DNA of 64,000 nt from Halomonas colorata (GTDB lineage: Bacteria; Pseudomonadota; Gammaproteobacteria; Pseudomonadales; Halomonadaceae). The DNA lies in NCBI RefSeq assembly GCF_014897985.1, contig NZ_JABUZA010000011.1, positions 1 to 64,000 on the forward strand. The letters are read 5' to 3'. Shown in pieces: positions 29,322-39,498 of the stretch (its first letter is position 1; every line of letters begins with the position of its first letter). The notes under the pieces were generated by a model that saw only the letters and a program-made list of their open reading frames with translations, did not search any database and was not told where the DNA came from. The position numbers were made by a program, and so were the translations under genes.

Positions 29322-29705
29322 ATGAGCGCTCCTGTCCCCAGCAAGGTTCACTACCATAAAAGTGCGCGTGAGCTTGAACTTGGCTACGCCAGTGGCGAAA
29401 ACTACCGGCTGCCGGTAGAGCTTTTACGGGTCTATTCGCCCTCGGCTGAAGTGCGCGGCCACGGCGGCGATACGGCGGTACTCCAGGTAGGCAAAAAGCA
29501 CGTCGGGCTACAGAACATTACCCAGGCGGGCCACTACGCCTTAAAGCTTTATTTTGACGATGGCCACAGCAGCGGTCTGTTTAGCTGGGACTATCTATAT
29601 GAGCTGGCCACGCACCAGCAGGCATACTGGGATAACTATATACAGCGGCTTGAAGAAGCCGGGGCGTCCCGCGAGCCTTCTGGCATTCATTTCAAGGAAC
29701 TATAA
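29322..29705 (+). CDS. DUF971 protein (gamma-butyrobetaine hydroxylase N-terminal-like domain)
   Basis: A 127-residue protein made of the DUF971 domain, also found at the N-terminus of gamma-butyrobetaine dioxygenase. The characteristic run is LPVELLRVYSPSAEVRGHG...VGLQNITQAGHYALKLYFDDGHSSGLFSWDYLYEL. No oxygenase domain is attached. Stand-alone DUF971 proteins near hslVU and ubiE are common in gammaproteobacteria. A role in iron-sulfur or iron handling has been proposed for relatives, but this cannot be judged from the sequence. GAGG lies before the ATG. Confidence 0.88.
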   Translation: MSAPVPSKVHYHKSARELELGYASGENYRLPVELLRVYSPSAEVRGHGGDTAVLQVGKKHVGLQNITQAGHYALKLYFDDGHSSGLFSWDYLYELATHQQAYWDNYIQRLEEAGASREPSGIHFKEL

Positions 29706-29827
29706 CGCTTGGCGCCCGGTCAGGCGCAGACAAATTGGGGTAGACAAGGCTACAATATCGTCATCCTTTTAACACGGCGACCACCTTGGTCGATTGTTAC
29801 CGCCTCGAACTCGGGAGCTACAGCCCC

Positions 29828-30583
29828 ATGAGCCCCACGGAAAAGCGCACCACCGATTTTGGTTATCAAGAAGTCCCGGTCGACGAGAAAGCATCGCGTG
29901 TGGCAGATGTCTTCCACTCTGTCGCCGCCCGTTACGATGTGATGAACGATTTAATGTCGATGGGCATTCACCGCGTCTGGAAGCGTTTCACCATTGAGCG
30001 TGCAGGCGTCCGGCCTGGCCATCACGTATTGGATATTGCTGGCGGCACCGGCGATTTAACCCTTAAGTTCTCGCGCATTGTAGGCCCTCGCGGCAAAGTG
30101 GTACTCGCGGACATCAATGCTTCCATGTTGAAAGTGGGCCGCGACAAGCTGATGGATAACGGCGTGGGCGGCAATGTCGAGTATGTTCAGGCAAATGCCG
30201 AGTGCTTGCCGTTCCCTGATAACAGTTTTGACTGCATTACCATCGCGTTTGGTTTGCGTAACGTCACGGATAAAGACGCTGCGCTGCGCTCCATGGCTCG
30301 GGTACTGAAACCAGGCGGCCGCTTGCTGGTGCTGGAATTCTCCAAGCCCAACAACCCGCTGCTCTCCAAAGCCTATGACGAGTACTCCTTCCGCCTGCTG
30401 CCCAAAATGGGTGAGCTTGTCGCGGGTGACGGTGAAAGCTACCGTTATCTGGCCGAGTCGATTCGTATGCACCCGGGTCAGGAAACCTTGAAAGCCATGA
30501 TGGAGGCGGCGGGCCTTGAGCGGGTGGAATACACCAACCTGACGGGCGGTATTGTCGCTTTGCACCGCGGCATTAAGCTATGA
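29828..30583 (+). CDS. ubiE: Ubiquinone/menaquinone C-methyltransferase UbiE
   Basis: UbiE methylates the C-2 ring carbon (DDMQH2 to DMQH2) in ubiquinone synthesis. The 251-residue protein, equal in length to E. coli UbiE, begins [16 protein letters not shown]. It contains [22 protein letters not shown], the SAM motif [14 protein letters not shown] and the C-terminal [15 protein letters not shown]. The start is set at the ATG 29828, preceded by GGGAG; an in-frame GTG at 29786 would add 14 non-conserved residues. It leads the ubiE-ubiJ-ubiB unit. Confidence 0.97.
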   Translation: MSPTEKRTTDFGYQEVPVDEKASRVADVFHSVAARYDVMNDLMSMGIHRVWKRFTIERAGVRPGHHVLDIAGGTGDLTLKFSRIVGPRGKVVLADINASMLKVGRDKLMDNGVGGNVEYVQANAECLPFPDNSFDCITIAFGLRNVTDKDAALRSMARVLKPGGRLLVLEFSKPNNPLLSKAYDEYSFRLLPKMGELVAGDGESYRYLAESIRMHPGQETLKAMMEAAGLERVEYTNLTGGIVALHRGIKL

Positions 30584-30623
30584 CATTACCCTACACAATC
30601 GCGTCACCAATGATGAGGTCAGC

Positions 30624-31283
30624 ATGCTGGTAACCCCGACCCTGGTGCTGGCCGGATGTGAACGCATGCTGAACGCCCTGCTTGCCCGCGACCCAGCGGC
30701 TCCAGCCCGCTTGGCGGCGCTGGCGGGCAGCCGTCTGTTAGTGCGTCTGGAAAAACCCCATCTTCAGTTGGTGCTGCATTACCATTCAGCAGGTATCGAC
30801 TTGCTGCGTGGCGACGACGTCGAGGAAACCGAGGTGGATGCCGTTGTAGAGCTAACCCCGGAAACATTCTCGGAATGGATCAGCGGCGCGTCGATCGAAC
30901 GGCTTATGTTTGACGGCAAACTTGCCGTGCGTGGCCGCATTCATCTGCTGGAAGCCACCCGCGAGCTGCTGTTTGACCTGGATATTGATTGGGAAGGCGA
31001 GCTTGCCCGCTGGCTGGGCGACATGCCTGCCCACTCTCTGGCCGAGGGCGTACGTCGCCTGTCTCGCTGGGGCCTGCGCGCCAAGGATGAGCTGCTTCAG
31101 GATGTGTCGGAGTACGTTTTTGAAGAGGCACGCCTGCTACCCGGACGTCAACAGCGCGACCTGTTACGCGACCATCTTACTGAGCTTGAAGTGGCCACTG
31201 ATCGCCTCGAAGCCCGCTTTAATCGGCTACACCGCCGCCTGACGCTTGACGCATCGCACGCCTCGCAGGAGCCGCGTTTATGA
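30624..31283 (+). CDS. ubiJ: Ubiquinone biosynthesis accessory factor UbiJ
   Basis: UbiJ is an SCP2-fold lipid-binding protein that holds the polyprenylated intermediates for the soluble Ubi complex. The 219-residue protein begins [20 protein letters not shown], has the SCP2 domain (about residues 15-115) and a C-terminal coiled-coil ([18 protein letters not shown]). The ATG at 30624 has GAGG five bases upstream; an upstream extension overlapping ubiE is rejected. Its stop overlaps ubiB by ATGA. The position between ubiE and ubiB is diagnostic. Confidence 0.92.
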   Translation: MLVTPTLVLAGCERMLNALLARDPAAPARLAALAGSRLLVRLEKPHLQLVLHYHSAGIDLLRGDDVEETEVDAVVELTPETFSEWISGASIERLMFDGKLAVRGRIHLLEATRELLFDLDIDWEGELARWLGDMPAHSLAEGVRRLSRWGLRAKDELLQDVSEYVFEEARLLPGRQQRDLLRDHLTELEVATDRLEARFNRLHRRLTLDASHASQEPRL

Positions 31284-32902
31284 GTCTGCGTCTGTTCAAA
31301 ATTCTCATGGTCGTTGCGCGCCAACGCCTCGACACAATGATTCCCATGGAACGGCTGCCGCTTTGGCTACGCACGCTCATGTGGTTTTCACCACTGCGGC
31401 TGTTCCCGGTTGGCAAACGCACGCGCGGCGAGCGTTTACGTTTGGCACTGGAAGCACTGGGCCCCATTTTCATTAAATTTGGGCAAATGCTTTCCACACG
31501 CCGCGACCTGTTGCCTGAGGATATTGCAGACGAACTCCGTCGCTTGCAGGACCAGGTCCCGCCCTTCCCAGGCGAACTTGCCGCGGCCCGGGTCGAAAAA
31601 GAGCTGGAGATGTCGCTGATAGAGGCCTTCGCCGAATTCGAGCAGGCCCCTCTCGCTTCGGCATCGATTGCGCAGGTGCACGCCGCCAAGCTGCATAGCG
31701 GCGAAGAGGTCGTAGTTAAGATCATTCGCCCCGGCATTGATCGCATCATGCGCCAGGATATGGCGCTGATGTATCAAGTTGCCAAGCTGTTCGCCAAAGT
31801 GCCTGAAGCGCGCAGGCTACGCCCGGTCGAAGTTATCCGCGACTATGAAGCGACGCTGTTCGACGAGCTGGACCTTTATAAGGAAGCGGCCAACACCTCG
31901 CAGCTCAAGCGTAACTTTAAAGATTCGCCGCTGCTGTTCGTGCCAACCATCTATTGGCCCTTCACACGCCGCCATGTGATGGTGCAAGAGCGCATCCGTG
32001 GTGTTCCCGTTGCTGATCTGGATACCCTGATCAAACGGGGCGTGAATCTGAAAAAGCTTGCCGAACGCGGTGTTGAACTCTTTTTCACCCAGGTGTTTCG
32101 CGACAACTTCTTTCATGCCGATATGCACCCGGGTAATATTTTTGTAAATTGCGATAATCCCGAAGATCCGCAATATATTGCGATCGACTGCGGCATCGTG
32201 GGCAGTCTGACGCGCGAAGATCAGGATTATCTGGCGCGCAACCTGCTGGCGTTTTTCCATCAGGACTATTACGAAGTGGCGGCGCTGCATATCGAATCGG
32301 GCTGGGTAGGCGAAAACACCCGGGCGAATGAGTTCGCCGCCGCTATACGTACCGTGTGCGAGCCGATTCTTGAAAAGCCATTAAAAGATATCTCGTTTGG
32401 CCAAGTGCTGCTGGGGCTTTTCCAGACCGCACGGCGCTTTAATATGGAAGTCCAACCGCAGCTAGTACTGCTGCAAAAAACGCTGCTCAATATCGAAGGC
32501 CTTGGCCGCCAGCTCTACCCTGAGCTTGATCTGTGGAGCACCGCCAAGCCGTATCTTGAACAGTGGATGAAAGAGCGCGCCGGGATCGGTGGGCTTTGGG
32601 AGTCGCTCAAGCGCCAAGCGCCAGAGCTTTCTCATCAGTTGCCTGAGCTGCCCGTGCTGGCACACCAGGCGCTTACGCGAATGGAAATCGAGCACCGTCA
32701 GCGCCATCAGCAAGTTGCCGCAATTCATCATATGCAGAGCCACATGGCTCGTCAGGGAAAACGCCATCATCGCTTGCGTATCGGGCTTTTGCTGGTGGCT
32801 ATTGCACTAGCCTGGCAGCCGCTTAGCAGTTGGGCAGCCACTCAGGATTGGCCGATTCTTGGCGCCGCCGCGCTTGGCTTACTACTACTATTATGGCAAT
32901 AG
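31280..32902 (+). CDS. ubiB: Ubiquinone biosynthesis atypical kinase/ATPase UbiB
   Basis: UbiB belongs to the ADCK/COQ8 family, an ATPase needed for ubiquinone assembly. The 540-residue protein has the family's KxGQ motif ([16 protein letters not shown]), an Ala-rich loop ([13 protein letters not shown]), and the kinase-like segment [25 protein letters not shown] is the metal-binding DFG equivalent. Two C-terminal hydrophobic spans (about residues 499-518 and 521-540) anchor it in the inner membrane. It overlaps ubiJ by 4 bp. Length and order match gammaproteobacterial UbiB. Confidence 0.97.
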   Translation: MSLRLFKILMVVARQRLDTMIPMERLPLWLRTLMWFSPLRLFPVGKRTRGERLRLALEALGPIFIKFGQMLSTRRDLLPEDIADELRRLQDQVPPFPGELAAARVEKELEMSLIEAFAEFEQAPLASASIAQVHAAKLHSGEEVVVKIIRPGIDRIMRQDMALMYQVAKLFAKVPEARRLRPVEVIRDYEATLFDELDLYKEAANTSQLKRNFKDSPLLFVPTIYWPFTRRHVMVQERIRGVPVADLDTLIKRGVNLKKLAERGVELFFTQVFRDNFFHADMHPGNIFVNCDNPEDPQYIAIDCGIVGSLTREDQDYLARNLLAFFHQDYYEVAALHIESGWVGENTRANEFAAAIRTVCEPILEKPLKDISFGQVLLGLFQTARRFNMEVQPQLVLLQKTLLNIEGLGRQLYPELDLWSTAKPYLEQWMKERAGIGGLWESLKRQAPELSHQLPELPVLAHQALTRMEIEHRQRHQQVAAIHHMQSHMARQGKRHHRLRIGLLLVAIALAWQPLSSWAATQDWPILGAAALGLLLLLWQ

Positions 32903-32981
32903 CCCGTTATGCCAATAGCAAGGTTAAGGACGGCCAGGCATCCAACCGGTAATGATGCTGTCCACTGCTTTAAGGAGACTC

Positions 32982-33344
32982 ATGAACACCCCCTCAACGC
33001 CTAATCACGCCCCCGTCCTCGACGCCCTCGCTGAGGTGTTGAAGCAGCGACGCAGTGCTTCTCCCGAGAATTCTTACGTTGCGTCCTTGCATCACAAGGG
33101 TTTGAACAAGATACTCGAAAAAGTGGGTGAAGAAACTACCGAAACGCTGCTGGCAGCCAAAGACGCCGAGCACGGCAGTGAAGCGCAGCGTCAGGCGCTT
33201 GTCGCCGAGACTGCGGATCTTTGGTTTCACAGCCTGGTCATGCTGTCGCACCTGGGGCTTGACCATCAGGATGTTTTAAACGAGTTGGCAAGGCGCTTTG
33301 ACATTTCCGGTCACGATGAAAAAGCCGCCCGCAAGCCATCATAA
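32982..33344 (+). CDS. hisE: Phosphoribosyl-ATP pyrophosphohydrolase HisE
   Basis: HisE removes pyrophosphate from PR-ATP in histidine synthesis. The 120-residue all-alpha MazG-like protein shows [34 protein letters not shown] (metal-binding Glu residues) and [14 protein letters not shown]. The ATG at 32982 has AAGGAG four bases upstream; the upstream in-frame ATG at 32952 is not supported. hisE stands directly before tatABC, as in Pseudomonas, but hisI, often beside it, is absent here. Confidence 0.95.
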   Translation: MNTPSTPNHAPVLDALAEVLKQRRSASPENSYVASLHHKGLNKILEKVGEETTETLLAAKDAEHGSEAQRQALVAETADLWFHSLVMLSHLGLDHQDVLNELARRFDISGHDEKAARKPS

Positions 33345-33377
33345 ACAACACGCATTTGAATTAATGAGGATACGCAT

Positions 33378-33644
33378 ATGTTAGGTGGCATTAGTATTTG
33401 GCAGCTGCTTATTGTTTTAGGCATCATCATCTTAATCTTCGGCACCAAGAAATTGCGTAACGTGGGCACCGACCTGGGCGGCGCCATCAAAGGCTTCAAA
33501 AAAGCCGTGCATGAGGAAGATAAAGACGACGAGAAGAAAGATGCCGAGCCTTCCCATGCCAAGGTGGCCCACGAAGAGCCGGGCAACACCTATGACGTTC
33601 AGGCCGAAAAAGAGCGTGCGGCACGTAACGAAGAGCGCAAATAA
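33378..33644 (+). CDS. tatA: Twin-arginine translocase subunit TatA
   Basis: TatA forms the translocation element that exports folded proteins. The 88-residue protein has a short N-terminal span ([17 protein letters not shown]), the hinge [24 protein letters not shown] amphipathic helix, and a charged C-terminal tail. GAGGA lies before the ATG. Only 3 bp separate it from tatB. Confidence 0.96.
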   Translation: MLGGISIWQLLIVLGIIILIFGTKKLRNVGTDLGGAIKGFKKAVHEEDKDDEKKDAEPSHAKVAHEEPGNTYDVQAEKERAARNEERK

Positions 33645-33647
33645 ACC

Positions 33648-34097
33648 ATGCTGGATATCGGTTTTCTTGAACTGATGCTTGTCGGTGTCGTTGCCCTGTT
33701 AGTGCTTGGTCCTGAGCGCCTCCCTCGGGCGGCGCGCACGACAGGCCTATGGATCGGCAAAATTAAGCGCACGGTATCCGGTATGCAGCGCGAAATCAGC
33801 GCGCAGCTTGAAGCGGAAGAGCTTCGCCAAACGCTTAATGAACAGCAAAAAACTATTAACGATAGTTTGAGGAAAGCCAAAAAAGACGTCGAGAGTATTG
33901 TCGATAAGCCTTCTTCTGGCGCCTCAAAGCCTATGACGCCATCCCAGCCTGAAACCGAGCGACGCGTCGCACAAGCAAGCTCTCATTTGGATGACGCTCT
34001 GCAGGAAGTCAATGAAACAGCACCAGACGCCTCTGCGTCAGATGCTTCTTCAGAGCCCTCAAAGGCGACCACTCAAAAGGACAGCAATCACCCATGA
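33648..34097 (+). CDS. tatB: Twin-arginine translocase subunit TatB
   Basis: TatB forms the twin-arginine signal receptor with TatC. The 149-residue protein begins MLDIGFLELMLVGVVALLVLGPERLPRAART, with the Glu in the membrane helix and the Gly-Pro hinge typical of TatB. It continues with a long amphipathic/coiled helix and a disordered, Ser/Pro/Ala-rich tail. It overlaps tatC by 4 bp. Confidence 0.95.
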   Translation: MLDIGFLELMLVGVVALLVLGPERLPRAARTTGLWIGKIKRTVSGMQREISAQLEAEELRQTLNEQQKTINDSLRKAKKDVESIVDKPSSGASKPMTPSQPETERRVAQASSHLDDALQEVNETAPDASASDASSEPSKATTQKDSNHP

Positions 34098-34879
34098 GTA
34101 CCCCTGGCGACGCTCGGGAGCCCCAGAACGATCAGCACCAAGCCCCTTTGATTGAGCATTTAATCGAGCTTCGCATGCGTCTGGTGCGCGCGGTGGTGGT
34201 TATACTGGTGGTCTTTTTAGGCCTCTACGCTTTTGCTAACGATATTTATAGCTTTGTGGCGGAGCCACTTATGGCGTTACTGCCGCCGGGTTCGCAGATG
34301 ATTGCCACCGAAGTGGCGTCACCATTTCTGGCGCCCTTTAAGCTGACCCTGGTAGTCGCAGTTTTTATCGCGATCCCATTTGTACTTCACCAGGCTTGGG
34401 CGTTCATAGCGCCTGGACTTTATGATAACGAAAAGGCCCTGGCCATACCGATTCTGGTATCTAGTATCGGGCTTTTTTATGCGGGCGCGGCCTTTGCCTA
34501 CTACGTGGTGTTTCCACTGCTGTTTGCGTTTTTTACCCAGACAGGGCCGGAAAACGTTACGGTAATGACCGACATTAATCAGTACCTTAACTTTGTACTG
34601 AAACTCTTTTTTGCCTTTGGCGTGGCGTTTGAAATTCCCATTGCGACGTTTTTGTTAATTTTATCCGGCGCGGCAAGCGTGCAAAGCCTTTCTCAAAAAC
34701 GGCCGTATATCTTTTTAGGCTGCTTTGTTATCGGCATGCTGCTGACTCCACCGGATGTGGTGTCGCAAAGCCTGCTCGCCCTGCCTATGTACCTGCTTTA
34801 TGAAGTTGGTCTGCTGTTTGGTCGCCTGGTGCGCAAACGGCGCGACGAGCAACAGGCGGCAGAAGAGCAAGAGCTTTAA
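34094..34879 (+). CDS. tatC: Twin-arginine translocase subunit TatC
   Basis: TatC is the six-span receptor subunit for twin-arginine signal peptides. The 261-residue protein has the N-terminal signature LIEHLIELRMRLVRAV and hydrophobic spans near residues 22-45, 75-100, 115-140, 155-180, 195-210 and 215-235. Conserved periplasmic segments such as FVLHQAWAFIAPGLYDNEK are present. It ends the ubi-hisE-tat block and is followed by a strong terminator. Confidence 0.97.
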   Translation: MSTPGDAREPQNDQHQAPLIEHLIELRMRLVRAVVVILVVFLGLYAFANDIYSFVAEPLMALLPPGSQMIATEVASPFLAPFKLTLVVAVFIAIPFVLHQAWAFIAPGLYDNEKALAIPILVSSIGLFYAGAAFAYYVVFPLLFAFFTQTGPENVTVMTDINQYLNFVLKLFFAFGVAFEIPIATFLLILSGAASVQSLSQKRPYIFLGCFVIGMLLTPPDVVSQSLLALPMYLLYEVGLLFGRLVRKRRDEQQAAEEQEL

Positions 34880-34914
34880 GTTTTACGCTGCAGAGACAAG
34901 CAAAAGGTCATGTA

Positions 34915-34949
34915 AAAAGCCTCTGCCATCATCGATGGCAGAGGCTTTT
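34915..34949. terminator. Bidirectional terminator between tatC and elbB
   Basis: A 16-bp perfect stem (34915-34930 with 34934-34949) around an ATC loop has AAAA on one side and TTTT on the other, so it can terminate both tatC and the convergent elbB transcript. Confidence 0.9.
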
Positions 34950-34975
34950 GCTTAGATATCCATAACAGATGCTGG

Positions 34976-35635
34976 TTAATCCATCATTTCATCAATACGA
35001 TCCACCAGCTTAAAAATACCCGTTGCAGCTTCGCTAATGCGGGTAGCAAGCATATAGGCAGGCGTGGTGACCACGCGGTGTTCAAGGTCTACGACGATAT
35101 CGTCCACTGCGCAACTGCGGTGCAGGCCGCCCATGGCGCTGATCGCCCCCGATACGCTCGGGTCATGGCCCACGGTTACCGCGATACCGTCGCCCAACAG
35201 CCGTGGCACAAGCGCGGGAGCAATACACATCAGGCCAATCGGCTTCGCGTCTTCCCGAAAACCTGCCAGCGCCTCTTTAAAGGCTTCCAGCACCTGCATG
35301 TTGTCGCCTTCACTGGCAAAGTCAGATAAGTTTTTTGCGACGCCAAAACCACCCGGTACGATGACAGCATCAAACTCATCGGCCTTTAGCTCAGTCAGAG
35401 GCTGAATATCACCTCGCGTTAAACGTGCCGATTCCTGAAGCACATTGCGTTTCTCGCCCGCCACTTCCTCCTGGGTAAGATGATTCACCACATGATGCTG
35501 CTCTATATCCGGCGCAAAGCAGCGATAACCAATGCCCAACTGATCCAAGCGCAGCAGCGTTAAGGTGGTTTCATAAATTTCAGAACCATCAAAAACACCG
35601 CAGCCCGCCAATACCACCGCTACCTGTTTAGTCAT
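34976..35635 (-). CDS. elbB: Isoprenoid biosynthesis glyoxalase ElbB (DJ-1/PfpI superfamily)
   Basis: The 219-residue protein matches ElbB: N-terminal VAVVLAGCGVFDGSEIYETTL, VIVPGGFGVAKNLSDFA, and a region around GLMCIAPALVPRLL where the DJ-1 family nucleophile Cys lies. E. coli ElbB has weak glyoxalase activity and was linked to early isoprenoid synthesis. The physiological role is uncertain. It is divergent from hemB; the 164-bp gap should hold both promoters. GGAGATAGGC precedes the ATG. Confidence 0.9.
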   Translation of the reverse strand: MTKQVAVVLAGCGVFDGSEIYETTLTLLRLDQLGIGYRCFAPDIEQHHVVNHLTQEEVAGEKRNVLQESARLTRGDIQPLTELKADEFDAVIVPGGFGVAKNLSDFASEGDNMQVLEAFKEALAGFREDAKPIGLMCIAPALVPRLLGDGIAVTVGHDPSVSGAISAMGGLHRSCAVDDIVVDLEHRVVTTPAYMLATRISEAATGIFKLVDRIDEMMD

Positions 35636-35796
35636 GCCTATCTCCTTATTGCAGGCTTACCTATCGCCATCTGGCAAGCAATCGCTAACTTTAGTCAGTC
35701 TTAACCAGGGCCACAAGGCGGCTTTCGCCGTAAGACATGCCTGATATACTCAACCCAAGCCTACGGGTATTGATTTACGATCCTTCACGGAGATAA

Positions 35797-36813
<1,017 letters not shown>

Positions 36814-36828
36814 AGATCCATGCTTAAG

Positions 36829-36857
36829 ATGACAGATATATGACATCTATCTGTCAT
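36829..36857. promoter_or_regulatory. Pho box (PhoB-binding repeat) upstream of ppk
   Basis: On the minus strand, ATGTCATATATCTGTCAT (36846-36829) matches the PhoB consensus of two CTGTCAT-type half-sites 4 bp apart, with one mismatch. A third half-site, CTGTCAT, follows on the plus strand at 36851-36857, keeping the 11-bp phase. The block also forms a 13-bp hairpin (36826-36860) and could double as the hemB terminator. It ends about 75 bp before ppk; a TATGCT (36897-36902) could serve as -10. Confidence 0.65.
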
Positions 36858-36933
36858 CTTTCTCCCGCATACTGCTTTAAATGATAGGTATCGCGCTATG
36901 CTAGCTTGAAGCCATTAATGCAGGGGAGCCATT

Positions 36934-39126
36934 ATGGACGATCACGTTTCACCATCCACGACGCTATTACTCAACGAGTTACCGAACGTCGAAAGTGATG
37001 GTTCGCCGCTACGCGTTAATCGTACCCCCAACGGCGTGCATGCCAGAGAAGCCCTGAGTGAAACTGATTTAGACGACCCCCAGCTCTACTTTAATCGTGA
37101 ATTGTCCCACCTTCAGTTTAATATCCGCGTCTTGGAACAAGCATTAGACGATGCGCACCCACTGCTTAATCGGCTGATGTTCCTGCTTATCTTCTCTTCC
37201 AACATGGATGAGTTTTTTGAAATTCGCGTGGCTGGCTTAAAACATCAAATGGCGCTGGGCGACGATACGACGGCGGCTGATGGGCGCCTGCCCAAAGCGG
37301 TGCTTGCGGAAATTTCAGAAATTGCCCATAAGCAAATCGCCCGCCAGTATCAGATTCTTAACGACACCCTGCTACCCGCACTTGAAAACCAGGGTCTGCG
37401 CTTTCGTCGTCGTGACCAGTGGACCGACGAACAAAAGCACTGGGTGCATGAGATGTTTAATAACGAGATCATGCCGGTCATCAGCCCGATTGGCCTTGAC
37501 CCTTCGCACCCTTTCCCCCGGCTGGTGAACAAAAGCCTTAACTTTATTGTTGAGCTGGAAGGCAAAGACGCCTTTGGTCGGGCAGGCGGTATGGCCATTC
37601 TCCCGGCACCGCGCTCGCTCCCCAGGCTAATGGCCCTACCCAAGGAGCTGTGTGCCGAAGGTTTCTCTGAGTATATTTTCCTGTCATCCATGATTCACGC
37701 CCACGCTGAGGAGCTGTTCCCGGGCATGCGCGTACGCGGCTGCTATCAGTTTAGGCTGACCCGCAACGCCGACATGACTGTTGATCCGGAAGAGGTATCT
37801 GACTTGGCATCTGCGCTGCGCGGTGAGCTCTTGGCACGCCGCTATGGGCGAGGCGTGCGTTTGGAAGTCGCCGATAACTGCCCCGATGACCTTATCAACT
37901 TTTTACTGCGCCAGTTCGAGCTAGACCAAGACGATTTATACCGCGTTCAAGGGCCGGTGAACCTCACCCGCATGATGTCGGTGCTTGGGGATGTCGATCG
38001 TCCTGAGCTTGTTTATCGCCCCTATACGGCAAGCGTTCCCAAGACGCTGAAAGCGGGCAGCCTGTTTGAGGCAATCGCTAAAAACGATGTTTTGCTGCAT
38101 CATCCGTTCCAGTCGTTCTCCCCGATTGAGGAGCTGCTGCGTGAGGCGGCCCGCGACCCCGATGTTCTGGCCATCAAACAGACGCTTTACCGCACCGGTG
38201 CTGAATCGTCTATCGTAAGTGCGCTTGTCGATGCGGCCAGTCAAGGCAAGGAAGTTACCGTAGTGATCGAGCTGCGCGCGCGCTTTGACGAAGCCGACAA
38301 CCTGCAGCTGGCATCACGCCTGCAAGAAGCCGGGGCTATCGTGATTTACGGCATCATGGCGTATAAAACCCACGCCAAAATGCTGCATATCGTGCGTCGC
38401 GAAAAGGGTGAACTGCGCCACTACGCGCACCTGGGCACGGGCAACTATCACTCTAAAACCGCCAAACTTTATACTGATTACAGCCTACTGACCGCCAATA
38501 AAGCGCTGTGTGCCGACGTGCATAAAGTCTTTCAGCAGCTCTCGGGAATGGGCCGGGCGCGCAAAATTGATACGCTCTTGCATGCTCCCTTTACCCTGCA
38601 TGAGCGCTTGGTCGAAATGATTGACCGCGAAGCCCAGCTGGCGCTTAAGGGCAAACGTGGACATATCATTATCAAGTGCAACTCACTGACCGAGCCTAAG
38701 CTGATCAAGGCGCTTTATCGTGCCTCCCAGGCAGGTGTTGAGTGCGATTTAATCATTCGCGGCATGTGCTGCTTAAAGCCTAATTTGCCAGGCATTTCTG
38801 AAAATATCCGCGTTCGCTCGATTATTGGCCGTTTTTTAGAGCACACCCGGGTATTTTACTTCCATAACGAAGGAAAGTCGGAAATCTGGTGTTCAAGCGC
38901 TGACTTTATGTCGCGCAATATGTTTCACCGGGTTGAAACCTGCTTCCCGCTGCTGGATAAAAAGCTCGCCACCCGAGTGCGTAAAGACTTGGAAACCTAC
39001 CTGGTCGATAACTGCCAGAGCTGGCTACTGCAAAGCGATGGCAGCTACCGTTTACAAGATCCTGGCAATGGCGATGCCATTAGCGCCCAGGAAACGCTGC
39101 TTTATGCCTACGCATCAAAAAGCTAG
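36934..39126 (+). CDS. ppk1: Polyphosphate kinase 1
   Basis: PPK1 polymerises the gamma-phosphate of ATP into inorganic polyphosphate. The 730-residue protein has the N-terminal segment YFNRELSHLQFNIRVLEQA and FSSNMDEFFEIRVAG. The two phospholipase-D-like catalytic domains show VVIELRARFDE, KTHAKMLHIVRRE (phosphorylated His) and LGTGNYHSKTAKLYTDYSL. The second conserved His is in RFLEHTRVFYFHN. About 50 extra N-terminal residues precede the conserved core. GGGGAG is present before the ATG. A Pho box upstream suggests induction by phosphate starvation. Confidence 0.97.
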   Translation: MDDHVSPSTTLLLNELPNVESDGSPLRVNRTPNGVHAREALSETDLDDPQLYFNRELSHLQFNIRVLEQALDDAHPLLNRLMFLLIFSSNMDEFFEIRVAGLKHQMALGDDTTAADGRLPKAVLAEISEIAHKQIARQYQILNDTLLPALENQGLRFRRRDQWTDEQKHWVHEMFNNEIMPVISPIGLDPSHPFPRLVNKSLNFIVELEGKDAFGRAGGMAILPAPRSLPRLMALPKELCAEGFSEYIFLSSMIHAHAEELFPGMRVRGCYQFRLTRNADMTVDPEEVSDLASALRGELLARRYGRGVRLEVADNCPDDLINFLLRQFELDQDDLYRVQGPVNLTRMMSVLGDVDRPELVYRPYTASVPKTLKAGSLFEAIAKNDVLLHHPFQSFSPIEELLREAARDPDVLAIKQTLYRTGAESSIVSALVDAASQGKEVTVVIELRARFDEADNLQLASRLQEAGAIVIYGIMAYKTHAKMLHIVRREKGELRHYAHLGTGNYHSKTAKLYTDYSLLTANKALCADVHKVFQQLSGMGRARKIDTLLHAPFTLHERLVEMIDREAQLALKGKRGHIIIKCNSLTEPKLIKALYRASQAGVECDLIIRGMCCLKPNLPGISENIRVRSIIGRFLEHTRVFYFHNEGKSEIWCSSADFMSRNMFHRVETCFPLLDKKLATRVRKDLETYLVDNCQSWLLQSDGSYRLQDPGNGDAISAQETLLYAYASKS

Positions 39127-39208
39127 CTATTAAGGCTAAATATTAAAGCTAGGCAGCAAAGCTAGCCGCTAAAACTTGTCGTTAAAAATTGTCGTTAACC
39201 CTTTTAGG

Positions 39209-39239
39209 CGCCGCTGCTGATCAAGTAGCGGGGCTTTTT
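39209..39239 (+). terminator. Rho-independent terminator of ppk1
   Basis: GCCGCTGCT pairs with AGTAGC-GGGGC with a 2-nt bulge, and the stem runs into CTTTTTC. It lies about 85 bp past the ppk1 stop; the intervening sequence has short repeated AAGCTAG and GTCGTTAA motifs but no gene. Confidence 0.7.
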
Positions 39240-39313
39240 CTCTGCGTTACTTTTTCTCTGAGTTACCTTGATAAATTCAAGATGTTAACCCGTGCGTGCC
39301 TACCTCCTCTCCT

Positions 39314-39400
39314 TCAGGCATCCTTCAAGTAAGTATTCAACGCGTTAACGGTCGGCTGGTCACCGATACGCACATAGCCGAGAATATGAGAAACTGTCAT
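39314..39400 (-). pseudogene. metE: Remnant of metE (cobalamin-independent methionine synthase), 5' end only
   Basis: A minus-strand frame of 28 codons starts MTVSHILGYVRIGDQ, which resembles the conserved MetE N-terminus (H-x-LG-F/Y-P-R-I/V-G), and stops after KDA. Full MetE is about 760 residues. It sits divergent from metR across a MetR operator, exactly where metE lies in many gammaproteobacteria, and has AAAGG before the ATG. This suggests deletion of nearly all of metE. A short leader peptide or chance resemblance are alternatives; only about 15 residues carry the match. Confidence 0.5.
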
Positions 39401-39417
39401 GATGAAACCTTTTAACG

Positions 39418-39429
39418 TGAATAATTTCA
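39418..39429. promoter_or_regulatory. MetR operator (TGAA-N4-TTCA)
   Basis: TGAATAATTTCA is a perfect match to the MetR-binding consensus TGAANNNNTTCA. It lies between metR (start 39499) and the divergent metE remnant (start 39400), the expected place for metE activation and metR autoregulation. Confidence 0.75.
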
Positions 39430-39498
39430 CGCAGCCTGACCAAGGCCCAACGATGAATCCAACCGACGTTTTAATAAACAACGTAAAAGTTGACCACC

